The notes below the pieces were generated by a model. That model did no database searches, was not told the origin of the DNA, and saw nothing but the letters and a program-made list of their open reading frames with translations. Below, in pieces: positions 56,380 to 64,000 of a DNA stretch of 64,000 nucleotides. The translations under genes were made by a program, and so were the position numbers. This DNA is from Rhizodiscina lignyota (taxonomy: Eukaryota > Ascomycota > Dothideomycetes > Aulographales > Rhizodiscinaceae), in NCBI GenBank assembly GCA_010015805.1, contig ML978123.1, positions 1,860,001 to 1,924,000 on the forward strand, written 5' to 3'. Each line of letters starts with the position of its first letter. Within the stretch, counting starts at the first letter, position 1.

Positions 56380-58096
56380 ATGTCGTACTCCTGGGTTGGG
56401 CCTCCAGCTTCCTTCAATGGCACGAATGCAGCGGAGGGTGGTGACTCGAGTAAGTGGCTATCCCCAAAACTTCAATTGCAAAGGTTGCGCGAGAGCAGAT
56501 TTCGGCAGACGATGATGAACCGGAGCTGACTGTTATATGATAGACACCGAGAACTTGAACCAATGGTTCCAATCCGGCGACCAGGCGTACATCATTATTG
56601 CATCTGCAATGGTGCTGCTGATGGTACCCGGCCTGGGCTTCCTCTACTCCGGTCTCGCGCGCAGAAAGTCGGCCCTGTCTATGATCTGGGCATGTATGGC
56701 ATCTTGTTCGGTCATCACCTTCCAGTGGTACTTCTGGGGATACTCTTTGGCCTTTAGCCAGTATGCGACGAATGGCTTCATTGGAGATTTGCAAAAGTTC
56801 GGCCTCATGAAGACGCTGGGTGCTCCTAGCCCTGGCAGTCCGCTCATCCCCGACCTCTTGTACGCCTTTTACCAGATGCAGTTCTGCGCCGTCACCGCCG
56901 CCATTGTTGTCGGTGCCTGCGCCGAGCGTGGTCGATTGATACCGATGATGGTGTTCATCTTCGTTTGGGCTACCATTGTGTATTGCCCTATGGCCTGCTG
57001 GCCATGGAACATCAATGGCTGGGCTTTCAAATGGGGCGTTCTGGACTACGCTGGCGGCGGGCCTGTCGAAATTGGATCGGGCCTGAGCGCTCTCGCATAC
57101 TCTTGGGTCCTCGGAAGGCGTCAGGAGAAGATGATGCTCAACTTCCGGCCGCACAACGTTTCGCTCATCACACTTGGCACAATTCTGCTGTGGTTCGGAT
57201 GGTTGGGCTTCAACGGTGGTTCTGCCTTTGGTGCAAACCTTCGTGCGACAATGGCCTGCTGGAATTCCAACTTGACGGCAATGTTCGGCGCTATTAGCTG
57301 GGTACTTCTCGACTGGAGATTGGCTAGAAAGTGGTCCATGGTTGGCTGGTGCTCTGGTGCTATTTCTGGTCTTGTCGCAGCCACTCCAGCGTCTGGTTTT
57401 ATTACTCCTTGGGGGAGCGTTGTCTTGGGCATTGTCACTGGAATCGTGTGCAACTTCTCCACCAAAGGTAATTTCCATTCGCCCCATTTGATCATAAGGA
57501 ATGTCTCTAATAGTAGCTTTCTAGTCAAGTACTGGATTAGAATCGACGACGCTATGGACGTATTCGCTGAGCACGGCGTTGCTGGCATGCTCGGTCTCCT
57601 CGCGAACGGCATCTTCGGAGCCGCATACATTATCGGACTCGACGGCGTTAACACGGGCCTCTTCCCGGGCGGCTGGATTGAGCACAACTACAAGCAGCTC
57701 TATATGCAGTTCGCGTACATTTGCGCCGGCACCGGATACGCTTTCGTCATGAGCGCTCTCATTGCCTTTGTTATCGACAAGATCCCCGGTCTCCACCTAC
57801 GCGCATCTGAAGAAGCTGAGCTCCTTGGTATGGATGATGATCAGCTCGGTGAATTTGCGTACGACTATGTCGAGGTCCGTCGCGATTATCTTGCATGGAC
57901 ACCAGCAAAGGGCGAGATGCCTGAAGAGGGTCATAATATACCTCAGGGCGAGCGCCACGGCATTCCACAACACTCCCAGATGCTCGAGGGCAAGGAGCCA
58001 AGTGAGACCAGTGGGACAGAACACACCGGTATTGCGGGTGATCGCCATGCCGTGGCGGCCGAAGAAAAGCGTGACCCTGGCCATTCTGCTGTGTAA
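56380..58096 (+). CDS. Ammonium permease, MEP/AMT family
   Basis: Exons 56380-56449, 56544-57467 and 57525-58096 encode 521 residues; introns are 94 and 57 nt. The first splice gives GGDSNTENLNQWFQSGDQAYIII, the second STKVKYWIRIDDAMDVFAEHG. The 11-helix AMT fold is clear: MVLLMVPGLGFLYSGLARRKSALSM, GACAERGRL, ACWPWNINGWAFKWGVLDYAGGGP, WFGWLGFNGGSAFGAN. The pore position normally held by the first twin His is Glu (GGPVEIGSG), while the second His is present (AEHGVAGMLG); this pairing is typical of yeast Mep1/Mep3 rather than the Mep2 sensor type. The long hydrophilic C-terminal tail (about 95 residues) is acidic. Its converging neighbour is an amino-acid permease, and the promoter has several GATA-type sites. 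Confidence 0.95.
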
Positions 58097-58607
58097 TTGG
58101 AGGTTCCTGATGATATGCCGATGATATCGAGATCCTTTCTACAAGTGACTGGAAGCCGGGAGATTTGTCTGTTTTGGAGCGATTTGTTTTCAATATACCG
58201 TGTGAAGGCGCCCCTTTATATATATAGCCGCACTCATATCCCTTTTGGTTGTAATATATATTGCCTCCAGAGCGGAGTGAATATGAAAAGAAAGATACCC
58301 CACTTCTTATTACCCAACTTTCCGAAATAATTAAGAATTAGGAAATGCCGTCTACGTTCTCGTCCTGCAAAAACTCTCGACTACCGTGGATCGAGGGTGA
58401 GCAAATAACTGACCGCCGCGCAAGGTGTAACGCTCTCGGATTTCAAGGCAAGCGAGACTATCCCCGGAAGCTCAGCTGGACAAGCTACTCGCTAACACCT
58501 TCTCATATGAACTCACTAATGCGGAGCACCCTATTGGAAGTGATTAAAGTAACTGTAAGAGTAGCGCTGTAAACTGTTCGCTCGCTGGAAACTGGCTCAT
58601 TCATAGC
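58097..58607. other. Intergenic between convergent permeases
   Basis: 3' flanks of the ammonium permease (+) and the amino-acid permease (-). AT-rich with TATATATA-like words at about 58217-58263. No gene. Confidence 0.5.
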
Positions 58608-60212
58608 TCAAAAATTACGCCAAGTGCGTCGCCACCAGGTATCTCGATTCCTCTCCATATCTGCGTGCTCGCTGGCCACAAACAACTGCTCAGCTTCGAG
58701 GTCTTTTCTCCTCCCAGCATCAAGATCAATTTCGTGAGCACGCCAAAATCTAGTCTTGAATACAAACTTGTAACCCAGGTATATGAGCGAAAACAGTGGC
58801 AACAGAATGTACGCATCAACGAACGTGCCCGCATCAAACGGACTCAACGTCGTCCAGCCCTGCACCAACGCCAGAAAGACGTTGGCAAACAAGCCAAAGT
58901 ACGCATTCCAGGGGTATGCGAATGATTTGAAGGGCAAGTCGCTCGGAGAGCGACCTTGTGCGGACCACGCCCGTCGGAATCGAATATGAATAAACGATAT
59001 TGCGCCCCAGACAAGAAAGGTCGAGACACCGCTCAAATTCACAATATAGGAATAAGCTTTGGCGGCACCAGTGCTGTTGTTCATCATCGATAATGCACCA
59101 AATAGGTTCGTGAACACGATGGCATACACTGGCACGCCGCGTCCGTTCGTTGCACCGAGAAATGCCGGAGCTTTGCCTTCCTGGGCCATGAAGAGCACTG
59201 TCCTGGAACCGATATAGATGGAACTGTTGATTGCAGACAGGCATGTTATGAAGATGAATGCGTTGATGAGATGGACACCGCCATGCCAACCAGCGTTCTG
59301 AATGGCAATAGTCATTGGACTCTGCAACGCACGGCCCCCGCCATTGACTAGACTGTCTGAGTTGGATGGGCAAGTGAGCCCAAAGAAGAATGCTGAGCCC
59401 ATGTAAACGAAGATGATGCGCCAGAGGACCTGTCGTATTGCAAGCGGCACGGCTTTGCCTGGATTCTTCGTCTCTGTCGCAGCCACTGCTACTGACTCGA
59501 CACCGGCATAAAACGTCGAACAAAAGACGAAGACCGTTGCAACGCCTCGGAATCCAGAGACCCAAGGGCCCGGGTTGTGCCAGTACTGAAAGCCTAGAGC
59601 ATGCTTCTGTCCAATGAGGCCGCCAGATGCGTAGATGATTGCGAAGATGAAGTAAGCGCATAGACCGCCGAGCTTGATCAATGCCAGCCAGAACTCTGCT
59701 TCGCCGAAAGTTTCAACGCCCAGCAGCTGAAAACCTAGGAAGAAGAACCAGAAGATCAGAAAGTAGCCCCATAATGGCACCTTGTCGCTCCAGAAGACAA
59801 AGATACTGGATATGACGTTGTATTCGTTCGCCAATACGGCCGCCCAGATGAACCAGTAGTTCCACCCCACAGCGCAACTGAAGGCCTTGTCGACGAAGCG
59901 ATCTGCGAGATGTGTGAATGCACCTCCGGTTGGATACAGCGTCGTCAGTTCGCCGAGCGACTGCATGATCGAGAAGGCAATGATTCCAATGACTCCAAAA
60001 CCGATGATTAGAGAAGCTGGTCCGCCGCTGGACAATGCTCCTCCAGATCCGACAAGCAATCCAGGTCCAATTATGCCTGCTAGCGCCATCATGCTCAGAT
60101 GTCTCGTTTTGAGGCCTCTTTTGACGCCGCTCTCAGGATCTATATGCTGAAAGTCGTCCTCATGGTTCAGGGCGTGCTCCGATGGCGGGTTTGAAATTTT
60201 CAAATCCGCCAT
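58608..60212 (-). CDS. Amino-acid permease, fungal YAT/AAP family
   Basis: An intronless gene of 534 residues from the ATG at 60212; the frame also continues four codons to an upstream GTG, which is unlikely to be the start. The soluble N-terminus is followed by the family's first helix motif LSMMALAGIIGPGLLVGSGGALSSGGPASL, then 11 more membrane segments. SLGELTTLYPTGGAFTHLADRFVDKAFSCAVGWNYW, TFYAGVESVAVAATETKNPGKAVP and INSSIYIGSRTVLFMAQEGKAP are characteristic of AAT-type proton symporters in the plasma membrane. The C-terminal tail is charged. It cannot be assigned to a particular amino acid. Its placement beside an ammonium permease suggests a nitrogen-acquisition pair, but co-regulation is inference. 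Confidence 0.92.
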   Translation of the reverse strand: MADLKISNPPSEHALNHEDDFQHIDPESGVKRGLKTRHLSMMALAGIIGPGLLVGSGGALSSGGPASLIIGFGVIGIIAFSIMQSLGELTTLYPTGGAFTHLADRFVDKAFSCAVGWNYWFIWAAVLANEYNVISSIFVFWSDKVPLWGYFLIFWFFFLGFQLLGVETFGEAEFWLALIKLGGLCAYFIFAIIYASGGLIGQKHALGFQYWHNPGPWVSGFRGVATVFVFCSTFYAGVESVAVAATETKNPGKAVPLAIRQVLWRIIFVYMGSAFFFGLTCPSNSDSLVNGGGRALQSPMTIAIQNAGWHGGVHLINAFIFITCLSAINSSIYIGSRTVLFMAQEGKAPAFLGATNGRGVPVYAIVFTNLFGALSMMNNSTGAAKAYSYIVNLSGVSTFLVWGAISFIHIRFRRAWSAQGRSPSDLPFKSFAYPWNAYFGLFANVFLALVQGWTTLSPFDAGTFVDAYILLPLFSLIYLGYKFVFKTRFWRAHEIDLDAGRRKDLEAEQLFVASEHADMERNRDTWWRRTWRNF

Positions 60213-61421
60213 GTTGAGCAGCACTTCCTCTTTCTCGAATGCTTGAAAATGGAGAGAGGAAATGTTCGCTCAGTAGAAGAAGAATAGAATAAATACTGCA
60301 TCGTAGAGGACAAATGAAATATTATATGTACGTAAATCAAACCGTTTTCTTTCGTGGACCTCTCGCGTACTCAATCACACCATCGCACCAAGGATAAGCG
60401 CAATGCGCTAGTCTCAACGGACCGCCGTCTGTGTGGATGCAAAACTCCATCGCATGTCTTCTTTTGCGATGAATGAGATCCTCATTCGATACTCATGTTC
60501 AGCTGAGCATTAGACGGGAAGAGATGCTGGATGTGGGGTTCTCGTGGTCTTGGGAAGAAGAGCGGGAGAGGGCTTGACGAACGCGAGGGACGCTGGCGGA
60601 CGCTTCAGCGCACGCGACCCAAGAGCATCCGATATTCAACGCAAGCATGGCAGGTACATGGAAAAGTGCAATTGAGATGGTTCATCAATCACAGTGTCAT
60701 CGCGAGCAAATGGAGAGAGCGCGGTATATAGGTAATAAAATTCCGGCTTATGACGCACGCGTTCACTCCCAACCCCGTTGTCGCGCTTAACGTGACGTGC
60801 ATCCAGTGCTTCGCGTCGCTCATTGGCTGAGTGCGGAGCATACTGCCACTGCGGATTTTGGCAAAAGACACGCTCGGATGTGCCAGGTCGTGGGGTAATT
60901 CTGAGGCATCTGGGCACGGGGAAATGTGCGTTCAAATACGCGTGGTGGTGATGATAGAGCGTGTGAAGTTGCAAGGCATTCAGGATGAGGCCTGATACTC
61001 GCAAAAACGCGAAAAGATATCGCGAGCTGCGTTCAAAATTTGAGTATCAGGTGTGGCAGCTGCGGGACCAAGGAACGGGCGTGTGAAGTGCCTGCCCCTC
61101 GGATGCACTGCTAGCGCGAAGTGGGAGCTCGGTGGTAGGCACGCTCCAGCGCGTCGACCCAAAACTTAGCATTCCTCGACCACGACCTTCTCTGAAACTC
61201 TCCACTCTCCACCCGGTCACAACTTCGAGGCCTCCTTCAATTGACGTCCGCTGTCCTGTGCACCGCATTCCCAACACGGAAATGTAAGTAATTCCTGCTC
61301 CTTCGCGTGAAGTCGCTCGCTCTGTATTTTGAGTTTCGCTAACAGCTGCGCGCTCAGCATTCAAGTTTGAGGCAGAGTGAAAGCCCTCAAGAAAAGACGT
61401 GTATCGCGCGCTCCAGGCGAC
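60213..61421. promoter_or_regulatory. Divergent promoter region with MCB/SCB-type sites
   Basis: About 1.2 kb between the amino-acid permease (-) and the Tos4-like gene (+). MCB boxes ACGCGT lie at 60757-60762 and 60938-60943, and an ACGCGAAAA element (MCB core overlapping an SCB-type CGCGAAA) at 61007-61015. A likely leader intron for the Tos4-like gene uses GTAAGT (about 61279) and a CTAACAG acceptor near 61348, or the next CAG at about 61359. Confidence 0.55.
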
Positions 61422-63071
61422 ATGGACCTTGCCAAAGGCAAGCTGAACGAGGCTTTGAGCTTCGGCTTCATGTCGTCGCCGTCACGTCCTCAGGCGTCGC
61501 CGGCGCCGTCGCTGCTTCCGGCCTTCGAGCCTTCATCTTCACCACTGCCACACTCTCACAAACGTAAGCTCGACTCAACTCAAGATGTCGAGCCTAAGTT
61601 TTATCCTACTCCAGTCCCGACCTCTTCAACAGGCGTTCTACCCTCCTCTCCCGTGGATCGTCCTCAACTTCAGCGAGCCGTGTCGAACATGTCGGAGCGA
61701 GTCCCACTGGGCGCAGTCCCAACAATCGAACTTCCTCCAAACGGAGAGCCTCTTCTCCTAGGACGCTCTGGCAACTCTTCGAATTATCAATTGTCCGTCA
61801 ATCGCGCCGTATCTCGCGTCCACATTCGCGCAACGTACCATGAACCTGACTCTTCACACGCGTCAGGCTCCGTGCTAATCGAGTGCCTCGGCTGGAATGG
61901 AGCAAAGGTGCACTGCAAGGGACATATTATCCTGCTGGCCAAAGATGAATCGTTCACGGCGGATGTACCTGCGGCGGAGATCATGATCGATGTGCAAGAT
62001 ACGCGTGTCATCGTCGCGTGGCCTGGACACGTGCGGTCGAGGAGTGCTTCTGCTCAGTCAGACAGCACATGGGATGACAATTCTTCTCCGAGACGTGTGA
62101 TTAGGCCTACTCAGAATCGCATCGTGTCGAGTCCACCTGCGATGGAAGCAAGATCGATATCGCCATCGCCGACTCCCGTGAATCGCTCCAACGCGTCCGC
62201 CCTAGAGACCTTCAATGCGGCTCTTGATAGCAATGAGGCTCCCAGAGACCAGCCAATCGCGATATACGAGGATTCATGTTCTGATCCAGAGGTTGCAGAG
62301 GCCGACCGTCACGGAGGCGTGGAGTCGAGCCATGATCATGTGAAGAGCTCGCCTTCCAGCAGTCACTCGAGTGACGATCTCTCCGAGCATGATGAGGAGA
62401 ATGATCCGATCGTGCATTCATTCGGTCCTTTCGGTGAGAACATTATTCCTCGGCTGGAGTCTTTCTCGACGTCTGCTTCTATTCCGCCCCAGCGTCGTCG
62501 TGAGCCACTACAGGCAACTGGCAACTCCCCGCAGAAGCCTACGAGCACCGAAACTGCTCCCCGTCTCTCTTCACCTGGCCTTGGAGTTGGCCCCACTAGA
62601 TATCCCCCGCCCAAGAGGAGTTTTGACGAGAGCCCTGTGCGCAACCACGTCATCAACCAGCTGGCCTTCTCTCGTGTTCACGCTATCCCGTTGTCGACCA
62701 TCTTAGGAACCCTGCCGGCAGAACTCAAAGGTGTCGACGCGTCTTCAGCCACCTTTCACCCCAAGTCGCCGGCCGCTACCACGCTCACCAGCTCCGTGCT
62801 GAAGAACATCCTTGACGGGATCCCATGCGTTGGCGAGATCACTCGAGAGGGGAAGGATGCTGCTGGAAAGCCGCTTGAGAACGAGTACTACTATGTGCCA
62901 GAGATGGATGCTGACAGCATGCGTCGCGAAACTGTGGAAGGTAGTCGAGGTGGTGGGCTTCGCTCTGTTCGAAAGAACCACAAGGTATGATCATTGTTTT
63001 GGCTGTGATCAAAACATAAGCAGTTGTTAACGTTGCCGCAGCAATACTTCTGGAAGCGTCCGCGCCACTAG
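61422..63071 (+). CDS. TOS4: FHA-domain protein, Tos4/Plm2-like
   Basis: Exons 61422-62984 and 63042-63071 (57-nt intron) encode 530 residues. The ten-codon last exon gives NHKQYFWKRPRH, a conserved family end that the unspliced frame lacks. Residues about 100-200 are an FHA domain with the phosphothreonine-binding marks LLLGRSGNSSNYQL and NRAVSRVHIRATY and the LIECLGWNGAKVH strand. A long Ser/Pro/Glu-rich region follows. The C-terminal block (LSTILGTLPAEL, VLKNILDGIPCVGEITREGKDAAGK) is shared with Tos4/Plm2 proteins. Yeast Tos4 is expressed at G1/S, is a target of SBF/MBF and recruits histone deacetylases under replication stress. The in-frame GTG at 61377 is not a likely start. The symbol follows the yeast group. 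Confidence 0.88.
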
Positions 63072-63710
63072 GCTGTGTTTGACTTGCTGTCACTCGCAGA
63101 ACTCGGACTGCTAACACTCGACTCGGCATACCTCGAACGGATAACACGTCTCCAACTCTGGAGCCATGGACTACTCTCACAACCCGGTTTTCTTCTTTAC
63201 CTTTACTGTACTTGTTCACTTTCTTAACACACGACGACCACCAAACATGGTGTACCTCCAGGCATGGAGTCAGGTACGGATTTGGATACGTGTATCCGCC
63301 CCTCATCTCCCTCCACCCCGTTTGATGTTATTGGTGCGCATGGCATTGGACACGGCTCCTTCACGACGATCTTGGATTTCTCAGCGTCTCTTGTTTTCCC
63401 CGCATCTGCAATTGCATAGCGCAAGGTGTCTTTGAAAAGCATTTCCCAGCACTTCTCCTGTACCCCATTATACCCTTTCCCAATCTTGGTTTACACCCTT
63501 GGTCTTTGCTGTTGTTCATCCCCTTTGGCATTTGCAAGGCGTCAGGTGCACGTACTCACTGCGGTCTTTTGTCCTTCACATCGGTTTTTAAGACGGATCT
63601 TACTTCTTCTTGGACAGGGATTTTTCGCTTTGCGACTTGTTTGAATAGAGATGCTGCGCTTAGCGCTGTCATCTCTGTTACAAAGTTCGCATACGCCCGA
63701 TTCTGTCACC

Positions 63711-63739
63711 ATAGGATATGATAGGATAGGATAGGATAC
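63711..63739. repeat. (TAGGA)n simple repeat
   Basis: About five copies of a GATAG/TAGGA pentamer, with one imperfect unit, in intergenic DNA. Confidence 0.85.
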
Positions 63740-63802
63740 GTACTGGCAGCAACGTGCGCCGAATTCGGAATAGCAAATGTTCCAACTCTCTACTACTGGT
63801 TT

Positions 63803-64000
63803 TCACTCGTCAGTTTGCAGGTGTTTGATGGTGCGGATGATGTGGATGGCGATCGGAGAACTCTGGCGGACTTCAATGTTCCGCGATATGTGACAGACGA
63901 CGTGAATCACTGCATCGGAAATAGTAGAGTAAAACTTGCTAGACAATGTCCATAGACAAATGTCATTTGCTGTGAAAATGTCTAGGTCCACGATTGCAAA
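63803..64000 (-). CDS. Possible 3' end of a gene entering from the right edge
   Basis: A minus-strand frame open from the window end to a stop at 63803, 65 residues, containing FTANDICLWTLSSKFYSTIS and ending HLQTDE. It has a plausible amino-acid mix but no recognised domain, and 65 open codons can arise by chance. It is listed only because it could be the end of a gene cut by the edge. Confidence 0.15.
   Translation of the reverse strand, partial: FAIVDLDIFTANDICLWTLSSKFYSTISDAVIHVVCHISRNIEVRQSSPIAIHIIRTIKHLQTDE

Larger units (their letters stand above)
63072..64000. other. Intergenic to window edge
   Basis: Downstream of the Tos4-like gene. A TAGGA simple repeat lies at about 63711-63739. 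One minus-strand frame (63803-64000) stays open to the window edge. Other frames are short and have no family features. Confidence 0.45.

Noticed and set aside
56414-57487. 357-codon minus-strand frame
   Set aside because: Antisense of the ammonium permease; its length follows from the membrane-protein codon pattern on the other strand.
1-64000. CRISPR arrays, rRNA, self-splicing introns, intact transposons
   Set aside because: No regularly spaced direct repeats, conserved rRNA segments or element ends were seen anywhere in the window.

Overview
The window is nuclear DNA of a filamentous ascomycete. Genes are intron-poor to moderately spliced. Introns are mostly 45-170 nt with GT..AG ends and often a CTAAC/TGAC-type branch site. 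The protein set is typical of Pezizomycotina: alternative oxidase, GMC alcohol oxidase, a prenylated TeaR/Mod5-like polarity protein, a DUF2985 membrane protein and a MEP-type ammonium permease. A dothideomycete is my best guess, from general resemblance only. I see no operons, CRISPR, rRNA or convincing tRNA.

Layout. 0-2.8 kb: a small membrane protein (+) and Arp2/3 subunit ARPC5 (-). 2.8-9.9 kb: gene-poor, with two weakly supported small spliced genes (4.0-4.5 kb minus; 9.3-9.6 kb plus) and a decayed coding relic near 8.0-8.65 kb. 10-18 kb, all minus: ribosomal protein eS12, the CaaX-terminated TeaR/Mod5-like protein, a cytochrome P450 and tRNA-splicing endonuclease subunit Sen15. 18.6-29.6 kb, all plus: a DUF2985 protein, a wall-sensor-like single-pass protein, mitochondrial alternative oxidase and an eight-exon alcohol oxidase. 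29.6-34.6 kb: mostly intergenic, with one 2EXR/F-box-like protein (-). 34.6-41.8 kb, all minus: TM9/EMP70 nonaspanin, NCS-1/frequenin, an FMP30/NAPE-PLD-like hydrolase and the SUB1/PC4 coactivator. 42.5-46.3 kb, plus: a monocarboxylate-type transporter and Mediator subunit Med4. 46.5-52.7 kb, minus: the deubiquitinase Ubp14/USP5 and the nucleolar protein Pol5. 52.7-56.4 kb is intergenic. 56.4-60.2 kb: an ammonium permease (+) converging on an amino-acid permease (-). 61.4-63.1 kb: a Tos4/Plm2-like FHA protein (+).

How the genes relate. Most are unrelated housekeeping genes. Three neighbourhoods may be meaningful. Alternative oxidase and alcohol oxidase are tandem neighbours, one an energy-dissipating respiratory branch and the other an H2O2-producing alcohol oxidation. 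The ammonium and amino-acid permeases form a convergent nitrogen-uptake pair, with several GATA-factor-type sites upstream of the ammonium permease. The Tos4-like gene has MCB/SCB-type G1/S elements in its promoter.

Limits. Gene models were spliced by eye by matching reading frame, GT/AG signals and family conservation. Transcript ends are not determined. Family names come from recognised motifs, not from a search.
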